Shown here piece by piece: positions 19,519 through 27,237 of a DNA stretch of 64,000 bases. The DNA is from Haloplanus vescus (GTDB lineage: Archaea > Halobacteriota > Halobacteria > Halobacteriales > Haloferacaceae): contig NZ_FNQT01000001.1 in NCBI RefSeq assembly GCF_900107665.1, positions 541,742-605,741 of the forward strand, in the 5' to 3' direction. The position numbers and the translations under genes were made by a program. The notes under the pieces were generated by a model that was not told the DNA's origin, ran no database searches, and saw only the letters and a program-made list of their open reading frames with translations. Numbering within the stretch: the first letter of the stretch is position 1; every line of letters starts with the position of its first letter.

Positions 19519-19905
19519 CTATCCGTCCGTCACGCGCATCGTCGTGCCCGCCCCGTCCGCCAGTCTCGACAGCGGCGACGGGTCGTCGACTCGGGCAACG
19601 ACGTTCACCGGCGACGCGGCCCGCGGTTCCGTCCCGCTACTCGCCGGCGTCGGCCCCCAGAAGAGACAGAGCGCGTTGCCCTGCGGCCAGTAGGCGAGCG
19701 TGCCGGGTTCGACCTCCGCACGAGCCGTCGGCTCCGCGTCGACGTCGACCGGCGTTCGAAAGTAGAGTTCGTCTCCCCAGCGCGTGGCCGTCCCCGAGAG
19801 CGGGAGGGCGTCCGCAATCGCCTCTCGCGTCGTCGGGCTCTCGTCCAGCCACGTTGTGTCCATCTCCATGTCGTCGACAGTGACGACGAGGTCCGCCTGT
19901 GACAT
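19519..19905 (-). CDS. Cyclophilin-like fold protein
   Basis: 128 residues. The key motifs are TATRWGDELYFRTP, then EPGTLAYWPQGNALCLFWGPTP and PVNVVARVDDP. These match the small archaeal/bacterial cyclophilin-like family (PF04126, TM1367 type), known mostly from structures. Prolyl isomerase activity has not been generally shown for this family, so the biochemical role stays open. It converges on asd with 17 bases between stops. Confidence 0.8.
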   Translation of the reverse strand: MSQADLVVTVDDMEMDTTWLDESPTTREAIADALPLSGTATRWGDELYFRTPVDVDAEPTARAEVEPGTLAYWPQGNALCLFWGPTPASSGTEPRAASPVNVVARVDDPSPLSRLADGAGTTMRVTDG

Positions 19906-19957
19906 GGCGGAGGAGTCTGTGCGAGTCGCTATATATCCCGGGGACGCCCGGACGACG

Positions 19958-22900
19958 TTAGTCCAGCGCGTCCGCGAGCTTCTCGACCGGGTGCGGCGGG
20001 TTGTCGTCGTACTCGTCGCCGAGCTGCGAACGACAGGAAGCGCCGGGCGCCGTCACCACGTCACCGGAGCTCTCCTCGACTTCCTCGAAGAGGAGGCTGC
20101 CGATGGCCTGCGAGATGTCGTAGTGTTCCTCGTGGTAGCCGAAGGAACCAGCCATCCCACAGCAGGTGGTGTTAAGCGAATCCACCTCGTAGCCCGCGCC
20201 CTGCAGGGCACCGACGGCGTGGTGGTCCTTGTTGGTCGCCTTCTGGTTGCAGTGACCGTGGTACGACAGCGACTGTCGGGGCGTGCCGAAGTCGACGACG
20301 TCGGTCATCCCAGTCACGTCGGCGTACTCCATGATGCCGTAGGCGGCGTCGGAGACGGCCTCCACGGCGGGGCCAGAGAGCAGGTCACGGTACTCGTCCT
20401 GGAACATGACGGCGTCGGACGGTTCGATGAACAGCACCGACCAACCGTCGTCGACGGCGTCGCGGAGCGCCGAGACGTTGTGTTCGGCGCGCTCGCGGCT
20501 CAAGTCGAGCATCCCCGACGAGAAGGCGGCGCGACCGGACGGCGCCACGTCGTCGGGGATGCGGACGAAGATGTCCGCCGCCTCGAGGACGCGAATCGCT
20601 GCCTTCCCCGCTTCGGGGTAGATGTAGTTCGTGTAGGTGTCCGGGAACAGCAGGACTTGGTCGTTGGCCTCGCTCGGCGCGACCTGACACCGACCGCGGC
20701 TCTCGAACCACGATTCGAGACTCTCGCTCGAGAAGGTGGGAAGCTCTCGCTCGCGCGAGATGCCGAGTGCCTCCTCCATGACGGCGCGGGCGCCCGGAAT
20801 CTTGGGCGCGATGTTCGAAACGGGGGCGAACATCGAGCCGACTTTCGACAGCGTGTCGATATTGGCGAAGACGCGTTCGCGGAGGCTGACACCCTCTTCT
20901 TGGTGGTACTGGTGTTTAACCTCCGTCTTCAGTTTCGCCATGTCGACGCCGGTCGGGCAGTCGCTCTTACAGCCTTTACAGCCGACACAGAGGTCCATGA
21001 CCTCTTCCTGGAATCGGTCGGAGTAGATTTCGTCTTCGTCGAGTTCGCCGCTGATGGCGGCGCGGAGCATGTTCGCGCGACCACGCGTCGTCTGAATCTC
21101 CTCTTCGCTGGCGCGGTAGGTCGGACACATGACCTCCGAGTCGGTCTGTCGGCAGGTCCCACAGCCGTTACACAGTTCGACGAGGTCGGAGAAGCCGCCT
21201 TCGTCCTCGAAATCGAGCGCCGTCTGGGGCTCGACGGACTGATAGTCGGACCCGTAGCGGAGGTTCTCCCGCATGTCGGCGCCGACGCCGCGCTCGGAGT
21301 CGGGGCCGATGTCGTCGGCGCTCTCGCGGTAGACGACGTTACCCGGATGCAGATGCCAGTCGGGGTCGAACGCCGTCTTCAGTTCCTTAAACGCCGTCCA
21401 GATTTCCTCCCCGTACATCTTGGGGTTGAACTCCGTCCGGGCCATCCCGTCGCCGTGCTCGCCCGAGAACGACCCGAAGTGTTCGAGGACGAGGTCGGTC
21501 ACGTCCTCCGTAATCGAGTGCATCTTCTCGATGCCCTCGTCCTCTTTGAGGTTGAGGATGGGTCGAATGTGGAGCGTTCCGCTCCCGGCGTGGGCGAAGT
21601 AGGCGGCGGAGGTGCCGTGGTCCTCGAGCACTTCCTCGAACTCGAAGACGTATTCGGCCAGTTCCTCCGGCGGCACCGTCGCGTCCTCGATGAACGGGTA
21701 CGGCTTGGGGTCGCCTTTCATCCCCATGAGCAGGGGAATCGCGGCCTTGCGGAGCTTCCAGATGTCGGCTTGGTCTTCCTCGGTGTAGGCCTCGATAGCG
21801 TGGAAGGCGTCACCGTTCTCGACGAAGTAGTCGTTGGTCTCCGCGATGGCGTCTTCGAAGTCGTCGACGAGTTCGGAGTCGAACTCCAGCATGAGCGCCG
21901 CCTTCGTTCCCTCCGGAATCATCTCGACGTACTGGGCGTACTCGGTCGAGTCGGCGGCGAGTTGGAACACCTCGTCGTCCATCAACTCGACGGCGCCCAC
22001 GTCGAACTGCAGTGCCTCCGGGACGGCCTGCATCGTCTCGACGAGGTCGTCGAAGCAGTACAGCACCAGCGCCGTCTCCTCGGGGAGAGTGACGAGCGAC
22101 ACCTCGGCCTTGACGATGACGCCGAGCGTCCCCTCGGCGCCGACGAAGAGCTTCGAGAGGTTGATGACCTCCTCGCCAGCGTCGTTCTCGTAGATGACCT
22201 TCTGGAGGTTGTAGCCAGACACCGACCGCTTGAGGTCGGGGTACTTGTCGTCGATTTCCTCCTCGTTTTCCTCAACGAGGCGGCGCGTCGTCTCGTAAAT
22301 CTGGGCCTCGAGGCCGTCGCCCTCGACTTTCTCCTCCCACTCGCTGCTGTCGAGCACGATTTCTTTCGTGTGAATCAGCGACCCGTCAGACAGCACCACG
22401 TCGAGTTCCTCGGTGTAGGCGTCAGTGATGCCGTAGCGGACGGAGTGTGCACCCGTCGAGTTGTTGCCGATGCCGCCCACGACTGTCGCCCGGTTGGAGG
22501 ACGCGGGGTCGGGGGCGAACTTCAGCCCGTGGTTCGCGAGGCGATTGTCGAGATGGTCCTGAACCACGCCGGGCTGCACGACTGCCCGCTGGTCGTCGGG
22601 ATCCACGTCGACGATGTCGTCCATATAGCGCGTGAAGTCGATGACAACACAGCCCGGTCCGACCGTCTGCCCACCGAGTGACGACCCCGTTCCGCGCGGC
22701 AGAATCGGGACGCCGTGTTCGGCGGCGACTTCGACCGTGTGTTGCACGTCGCTCACGCTCTGCGGCAGCACGACGCCTGCCGGCTTTGCCTGATAGATGC
22801 TCCCATCAGTCGCGTACAGCACCTGCGCGTACTCGTCGAAGGAGACGTCCCCCTGAACCCCGGCCCGAAGGTCCTCGGCGAGTGCTTGGTACTCGTCAGC

Positions 22901-22969
22901 GTCGGGATGGTCGTGCCCCAGCGAATCGGCTGAGGTGTCTAAACCCGATGAATGTTCATCAATGGCCAT
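19958..22969 (-). CDS. FAD-linked oxidase / Fe-S / CCG-domain fusion (lactate or glycolate dehydrogenase-like)
   Basis: 1003 residues from the ATG at 22967-22969 (an in-frame start 60 bases upstream lies in the promoter). The order is: FAD-binding PCMH domain (VLPRG... as ILPRGTGSSLGGQTV; GGIGNNSTGAHSVRYG; ~50-270); FAD-oxidase C-terminal domain (to ~560, AHAGSGTLHIRPI); two 4Fe-4S clusters (CNGCGTCRQTDSEVMCP and CVGCKGCKSDCP, ~620-730); and CCG domains typical of heterodisulfide-reductase-type subunits (NTTCCGMAGSFGYHEEHY). It probably oxidises a 2-hydroxyacid such as D-lactate or glycolate and passes electrons to the quinone pool. The fusion replaces separate GlcD/GlcF subunits. Confidence 0.9.
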   Translation of the reverse strand: MAIDEHSSGLDTSADSLGHDHPDADEYQALAEDLRAGVQGDVSFDEYAQVLYATDGSIYQAKPAGVVLPQSVSDVQHTVEVAAEHGVPILPRGTGSSLGGQTVGPGCVVIDFTRYMDDIVDVDPDDQRAVVQPGVVQDHLDNRLANHGLKFAPDPASSNRATVVGGIGNNSTGAHSVRYGITDAYTEELDVVLSDGSLIHTKEIVLDSSEWEEKVEGDGLEAQIYETTRRLVEENEEEIDDKYPDLKRSVSGYNLQKVIYENDAGEEVINLSKLFVGAEGTLGVIVKAEVSLVTLPEETALVLYCFDDLVETMQAVPEALQFDVGAVELMDDEVFQLAADSTEYAQYVEMIPEGTKAALMLEFDSELVDDFEDAIAETNDYFVENGDAFHAIEAYTEEDQADIWKLRKAAIPLLMGMKGDPKPYPFIEDATVPPEELAEYVFEFEEVLEDHGTSAAYFAHAGSGTLHIRPILNLKEDEGIEKMHSITEDVTDLVLEHFGSFSGEHGDGMARTEFNPKMYGEEIWTAFKELKTAFDPDWHLHPGNVVYRESADDIGPDSERGVGADMRENLRYGSDYQSVEPQTALDFEDEGGFSDLVELCNGCGTCRQTDSEVMCPTYRASEEEIQTTRGRANMLRAAISGELDEDEIYSDRFQEEVMDLCVGCKGCKSDCPTGVDMAKLKTEVKHQYHQEEGVSLRERVFANIDTLSKVGSMFAPVSNIAPKIPGARAVMEEALGISRERELPTFSSESLESWFESRGRCQVAPSEANDQVLLFPDTYTNYIYPEAGKAAIRVLEAADIFVRIPDDVAPSGRAAFSSGMLDLSRERAEHNVSALRDAVDDGWSVLFIEPSDAVMFQDEYRDLLSGPAVEAVSDAAYGIMEYADVTGMTDVVDFGTPRQSLSYHGHCNQKATNKDHHAVGALQGAGYEVDSLNTTCCGMAGSFGYHEEHYDISQAIGSLLFEEVEESSGDVVTAPGASCRSQLGDEYDDNPPHPVEKLADALD

Positions 22970-23150
22970 GCGTCGCACACCGCACTCAGCGGTTATAACT
23001 CCTGCGTTACCGAATGTGACCCCCTCCACGCCGTCCGGCGATTATAATGATTTATGAGGCGTAATAGTTGCCGCGTTCGATACTGGCTAGCACGTGACTC
23101 GGACAAAATCGAACGAGGGCCTGGGGGTGCGCGAGGCACTCTCGGCGGTG

Positions 23151-24074
23151 TTACAGATACTCCTTGCTGATGCCCGCGCCGATAGTGTAGTTCGGGTCGA
23201 CCATGTTACCGAGGCGAACGTGGCCGACCTGTGTCAGGAGCATGTACGCCTCCATCTCGTCGAAGCCGTAGTCGTCGGCGAGCCACGCGATGAGGTCCGC
23301 GTACGCGGCGCGGGCGGCGTCCTCCATCGGTCGGACGCTCCCGATGCTCATGATGAACTCGTCGGATTCGAGCCGCGGCCACGTGAGCTCCCAGTCCTCG
23401 ACCACGTCGACCGTGATGGTCGTGTTCGTCGGGTGCTCGATGGCGACCCCGCAGAGTTCGCCGTCACCCTGCGCAGCGTGGCAGTCGCCGAGATAGACGT
23501 ACCCACCCTCGACTTCGACGGGCAGATAGACGGTGTTGCCGGGGCGGACGTCCGGGAGGTCCATGTTGCCGCCGTGTTTGAACGGTGTGAGGGCGTCGAC
23601 GGAGTTTATCTCCGGTGACGTGCTGATCGTTCCGATGAACGGCTCGTAGGGGATGGTGATGTCGTCGTTCCAGACCGTCCCCTCGGTCGTCACGTCGAGT
23701 TTCTTGACGATTTCCGGGAGCGGGTCGTGGAGCATCGCCGTTCGATCCGTCGCCGAAAGACCCCCGAAGTTCGGGACCGTACACGTCGTCCCTCGGGGCT
23801 GCGGGCCGCGCGGCTCGATGCTCTCGATGGTGATTGCGAGAGCGTCACCCGGCTCCGCACCCTCGACGTAGATGGGGCCGTTCTGCGGATTCAGGTAATC
23901 ACCGAGCACCTCGCTCGGCAGGTCGTCCTCCGTCTCGATGGCCCCTCCGAACGCGTCGTGGGTCTCCACCTCGACGGTGTCGCCCGGTTCGATTTCGAGC
24001 ACTGGCTCGGCGTACGGACCGACCGTGTAGTGGTACTCGCCTTGAACGTCTTCGGTGAGTTGGTGTTTCGTCAC
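23151..24074 (-). CDS. Acetamidase/formamidase family protein
   Basis: 307 residues. The signature motifs include VETHDAFGG (metal-binding His/Asp), LTPFKHGGNMD with the zinc His/Asn/Asp, YLGDCHAAQGDGELCG with the catalytic Glu region, and an EAYMLLTQVGHVRLGNMV helix near the C-terminus. The family hydrolyses formamide, acetamide or related amides. It lies downstream of its own AT-rich promoter (24075-24160) and is followed by the large FAD/FeS oxidase, with a promoter-bearing gap between. Confidence 0.92.
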   Translation of the reverse strand: MTKHQLTEDVQGEYHYTVGPYAEPVLEIEPGDTVEVETHDAFGGAIETEDDLPSEVLGDYLNPQNGPIYVEGAEPGDALAITIESIEPRGPQPRGTTCTVPNFGGLSATDRTAMLHDPLPEIVKKLDVTTEGTVWNDDITIPYEPFIGTISTSPEINSVDALTPFKHGGNMDLPDVRPGNTVYLPVEVEGGYVYLGDCHAAQGDGELCGVAIEHPTNTTITVDVVEDWELTWPRLESDEFIMSIGSVRPMEDAARAAYADLIAWLADDYGFDEMEAYMLLTQVGHVRLGNMVDPNYTIGAGISKEYL

Positions 24075-24327
24075 GGTTTTCGTTTGATTATAGACGCAAT
24101 AGTTGTAATATATTTTGTTATTCTGGGATATAGTTACATGATATTTCCTAATAGTGAGAAATAGTCACCGAATACAAAACAGGACCGAATAACTGGAGAG
24201 AATCGCATCGTTTGGACGCAGTACGGACAAGCGGTGTCGGACGGCAGATGCTCGCCATCGGTCGTGACCTCGCGGTCTGAGGCGTTCAGCCATCTTTTTG
24301 TCGCCCGCGCGGCGAGTGCGAGACGCA
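24075..24327. other. Divergent intergenic region, AT-rich on the amidase side
   Basis: The left half (24075-24170) is AT-rich and holds candidate TATA elements for the minus-strand amidase, plus short inverted arms ATTTC/GAAAT near 24141-24162. The right half is GC-rich and carries the ATCTTTTTG box about 30 bases before the VOC gene. No gene or RNA is recognised. Confidence 0.4.
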
Positions 24328-24696
24328 ATGAACCTGATTCACGTCTGCCTGAACGTTGCCGACGCGGACGAGTCCATCGAGTTCTACGAGCAGTTCGGCT
24401 TCGAGGAATCGTGGTCGTTCGAGACGCCGGACGGCGAGACGGAGAACCGCTACGTTGCCGACCCCGACGGGGTCGAACTCCAGCTCTCGGAGACCGAGGG
24501 CGAAACCGAGTTCGAGCAGGGAACGGCGTGGGACCACCTCGCCATCGGCGTCGACGACGTGGACGCCGTCTTCGAGGACGTCGACCACTACGGCGTCGTC
24601 GAAGAGCCGGGCGACCAGCCCGCCGCCGGCGCGCGCACTGCGTTCATCGAGGACCCCGACGGCCACGTCGTGGAACTCGTCGAACCGCTCGAATAG
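24328..24696 (+). CDS. VOC-family protein (lactoylglutathione lyase-like)
   Basis: 122 residues from the ATG at 24328 (MNLIHVCLNVADADESIEFYEQFGF), the usual start of a vicinal-oxygen-chelate domain. Two beta-alpha-beta-beta-beta modules are visible; metal ligands would be His5 and the Glu in DPDGVELQLSE, the second-half His in WDHLAIGVDDV and the Glu in DPDGHVVELVEP. Glyoxalase I-like or dioxygenase-like chemistry is possible. The sequence alone does not decide the substrate. Confidence 0.88.
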   Translation: MNLIHVCLNVADADESIEFYEQFGFEESWSFETPDGETENRYVADPDGVELQLSETEGETEFEQGTAWDHLAIGVDDVDAVFEDVDHYGVVEEPGDQPAAGARTAFIEDPDGHVVELVEPLE

Positions 24697-24758
24697 GTCG
24701 TGCGCGAGCCGCACCCACGCGGCGAAGTATCTTTTTGCTGGCAGTCCCTCCTATCGCC

Positions 24759-25460
24759 ATGGACGACACAGCCGGCGCCACGCACGTGACACGACGCGGA
24801 CTCCTTGCTGGCGGCGTCGGCGTCGTCGGCGCCGGGTGTGTCGGGGGGCGCGGGAGTGATGGTGGGAGCGACGGAACCGGGGACGACCCGTCGACTCTCG
24901 ATACCCACCCCGTTGGCGAGGCGCTCGCGGCCCAGCCACGACTCGGCCCCGACCCAGCCACCGCGACGGCGACAATCGTCGCCTTCGAGGACCCCTCGTG
25001 TCCCCGGTGTGCGGCGTTCGAGGAAACGACCGTTCCGAAGATTCGACGCGAGCTCGTCGACCCCGGCGAGGCGGCGTTCGTCGTGCGGACGGCGCCGCTG
25101 GTCTACCCGTGGGGCGAGCCGGCGATTCACGCCCTCGAAGCCACCTACGCCCGCGACGCCGACGCCTTCTGGTCGCTCCTCGGCCACTACTTCGAGCGAC
25201 AGGACGCCTTCGACACCGAGAACGTACTGGACCGGACCGAGACGTTCCTCGACGAACAGACCGGCGTCGACGCCGCCGCCGTCGTCGCAGATGCAGAGTC
25301 CGGAGCGATGGATGAGGCGGTCCAGACGGACGTGTCGGCGGCAGAGGCGGCCGACGTGAGCGGCACGCCGACCGTCTTCCTCTTCCGGGACGGCGAGTAT
25401 CGGACGCGAGCAACGGGGTCGGTGAGCTTCGACTTCGTGACGCAGGCATTGGAGCTGTGA
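24759..25460 (+). CDS. Tat lipoprotein with thioredoxin/DsbA-like domain
   Basis: 233 residues from the ATG at 24759. The signal THVTRRGLLAGGVGVVGAGC combines twin arginines with a lipobox (Cys27), so it is a Tat-exported lipoprotein. After a Gly/Ser linker comes a DsbA-type thioredoxin fold with active-site Cys81-Pro-Arg-Cys84 (EDPSCPRCAAFEETT), an inserted helical domain and the cis-Pro loop SGTPTVFLF. It should oxidise, reduce or isomerise disulfides outside the membrane. The stop overlaps the next gene's GTG start by 4 bases, tying it to a membrane protein with its own CxxC. Confidence 0.88.
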   Translation: MDDTAGATHVTRRGLLAGGVGVVGAGCVGGRGSDGGSDGTGDDPSTLDTHPVGEALAAQPRLGPDPATATATIVAFEDPSCPRCAAFEETTVPKIRRELVDPGEAAFVVRTAPLVYPWGEPAIHALEATYARDADAFWSLLGHYFERQDAFDTENVLDRTETFLDEQTGVDAAAVVADAESGAMDEAVQTDVSAAEAADVSGTPTVFLFRDGEYRTRATGSVSFDFVTQALEL

Positions 25461-26023
25461 TTTCGCTCCCCACCCGCGGCGCCGACTGGCGTCTCATGGC
25501 CCGGACCGCGCGCCTCGTCCTCGGCGTCCCCGGCTACGCCGTTCTCGGGGGGGTGGCCGCCGTCGTCGCGCTCACGGGGTTCGTCCTGTCGCAGAACCTG
25601 CCGGTCGTCGGCGACGCGCTGGCCGGCCGCGTGCCGGCGTCGATTCTCCTCGAACTGTATCCGTTCGTCGGCACCTCCTACGGCCCGATAACTGGACTGC
25701 TCGTCGTCTCAGTGGCTCTTCTCGTCGGCGTCGATATCGCCTTGGTCTCGTACCACGTGCGCGAACACCGACTGTCGGCCGAGAGCGGCGGCGGGAGCCT
25801 CCTCGGCGTCGTCCTCGGCACGCTCGGCGCGGGGTGTGCGGCCTGTGGGTCGGCGATTCTCGCGGGCGTCCTCTCGCTCTTTGGGGTCGCGGGGCTGGTG
25901 ACGCTCCTGCCACTCGACGGACTGGAGTTCGCACTCTTGGCGCTGGTGGCGCTCGTCCTGTCGATTCACTGGCTGGCCGACGGCATGCGCGGCGGCGAGA
26001 TTCGCGGCTGTCCGGTGGAGTGA
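25457..26023 (+). CDS. Polytopic membrane protein with intramembrane CAAC, coupled to the Dsb-like lipoprotein
   Basis: 188 residues from a GTG at 25457; an ATG at 25496 is an alternative start. Four or five hydrophobic segments are visible (~25-45, 78-98, 115-140, 142-162, 160-175). Cys127 and Cys130 (GTLGAGCAACGSAILAG) are at the start of a helix, and another Cys lies in the tail motif GEIRGCPVE. The gene overlaps the Dsb-like lipoprotein by 4 bases. A redox partner that reoxidises or reduces the lipoprotein, analogous to DsbB, VKOR or CcdA but not homologous by eye, is my inference. The family appears haloarchaeal. Confidence 0.75.
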   Translation: MISLPTRGADWRLMARTARLVLGVPGYAVLGGVAAVVALTGFVLSQNLPVVGDALAGRVPASILLELYPFVGTSYGPITGLLVVSVALLVGVDIALVSYHVREHRLSAESGGGSLLGVVLGTLGAGCAACGSAILAGVLSLFGVAGLVTLLPLDGLEFALLALVALVLSIHWLADGMRGGEIRGCPVE

Positions 26024-26026
26024 GAC

Positions 26027-26100
26027 GGATTATTGTAACTGTTTGCCGGTGGGTCGCCGAGACGGGCCGGCGAACTACCGGTGATGACTTACAATAAACC
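26027..26100. repeat. Long structured inverted-repeat element between convergent genes
   Basis: The outer arms TTATTGTAA (26030-26038) and TTACAATAA (26089-26097) pair perfectly, flanked by GG/CC. Inside, CCGGT pairs with ACCGG and TCGCCG with CGGCGA around a short loop, so the whole 74 bases can fold into one long interrupted hairpin. It lies in the gap between the membrane protein (+) and the lyase gene (-), where a bidirectional terminator would be expected. It could alternatively be a small mobile palindromic element. Confidence 0.6.
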
Positions 26101-26137
26101 GTATGAAAAAACGAGAAGACGTTCGAGAGTGGGGTCG

Positions 26138-27055
26138 TTAGTCGAGGATGCCGGCGGCGCGGGCCTTGGCGACGATTTCCTGAGCCATCTTGTTGGTGGC
26201 TTCGTCGACCATCTGGCCGTCGACGGAGACGGCGCCCTTGCCCTCTTCCATCGCTTCCGCGTAGGCGTCGACGATGCGCTCGGCGCGCTCGGCGACGTCC
26301 GGGTCGGGGGCGAAGACTTCGTTGCCGAGTTCGATCTGGCTCGGGTGGATGGCCCACTTGCCGTCGCAGCCAATCATGTTGGCGCGCTCCGCGGACGTGC
26401 GGAAGCCTTCGGGGTCGTCGATGTCGGCGTACGGACCGTCCAGACACGGCAGACCGGCACTCTTCGCGGCGGAGTTACACTCCGAGAGCGCGTGATGCCA
26501 GTAGTGACCGGGGTAGTCGGGGAACTGCCCGATGTCGAGGCCGGGCGTCCCCATCGCGGCAGAGTAGTCGCCGGGGCCGAAGATGATCGAAGAGAGACGG
26601 TCGGAAGCGTGCGCGATTTCGTAGACGTTGTGGATGCCATCGCCGTCCTCGATCTGGGGTTCGAGACCGATGGCGCCGACTTCGAGACCGTTGTTCTCCT
26701 CGACCTGTTCGAGGAGGTTCTCGACCGTGTGAATGTCGCTCGGACCGGCGACCTTCGGCACGATGATGTCGTCAATCTGCTCACCGACGGTGCCGACGAC
26801 CTCGATGATGTCGTCGTACCACCACTTCGTGTCGATGCCGTTCATCCGGAACGACAGAATCTTGTCGGACCAGTCGTGTTCCTCAACGGCTTCGATGAGG
26901 GGTTCACGGGCTTCGACTTTCGCGTTCGGGGCGACGGAGTCTTCGAGGTCGAGGAAGACCTCGTCCGCGTCGCTCCGAGACGCGCTCTCCATAAAGTCGG
27001 GGTCGCTAGCCGGGGTCGCAAGCTGGGTTCGCCGGAGTTCGACGTCTTCAGACAT
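26138..27055 (-). CDS. HpcH/HpaI-family CoA-ester lyase (beta-methylmalyl/malyl-CoA lyase-like)
   Basis: 305 residues, TIM-barrel CitE superfamily. Visible motifs are DEVFLDLEDSVAPNAK (metal Glu/Asp), LSFRMNGIDT (substrate Arg), GAIGLEPQIEDGDGI (metal Glu), IIFGPGDYSAAMG (metal Asp) and KWAIHPSQIEL. Haloarchaea use a CitE homologue as (S)-malyl-CoA/beta-methylmalyl-CoA lyase in the methylaspartate cycle to make glyoxylate and propionyl-CoA. This sequence suits that role, though a different HpcH-type substrate cannot be excluded. Transcription starts from the divergent region shared with gatE. Confidence 0.85.
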   Translation of the reverse strand: MSEDVELRRTQLATPASDPDFMESASRSDADEVFLDLEDSVAPNAKVEAREPLIEAVEEHDWSDKILSFRMNGIDTKWWYDDIIEVVGTVGEQIDDIIVPKVAGPSDIHTVENLLEQVEENNGLEVGAIGLEPQIEDGDGIHNVYEIAHASDRLSSIIFGPGDYSAAMGTPGLDIGQFPDYPGHYWHHALSECNSAAKSAGLPCLDGPYADIDDPEGFRTSAERANMIGCDGKWAIHPSQIELGNEVFAPDPDVAERAERIVDAYAEAMEEGKGAVSVDGQMVDEATNKMAQEIVAKARAAGILD

Positions 27056-27237
27056 GTGCTTTCACCATTACATAAAAGCCGCACACGGCCAGATAAAGAT
27101 TCCTTAGTATCTGCATTTTCGGGGACTGACGAGCCCGTTTTCGTCCGTTGTCGACAATGGTCGAATGCGAAACGATACCACCCCACCACGGACCGCAGAC
27201 TGAACGCTTTTAGGCTCCCCGAGTAGAGATACGCGCA

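Noticed and set aside
19784-22681. A 965-residue open frame on the plus strand
   Set aside because: It mirrors the FAD/FeS oxidase on the minus strand, which has clear FAD, 4Fe-4S and CCG motifs. The plus-strand product is Arg/Val/His-rich and unlike haloarchaeal proteins.
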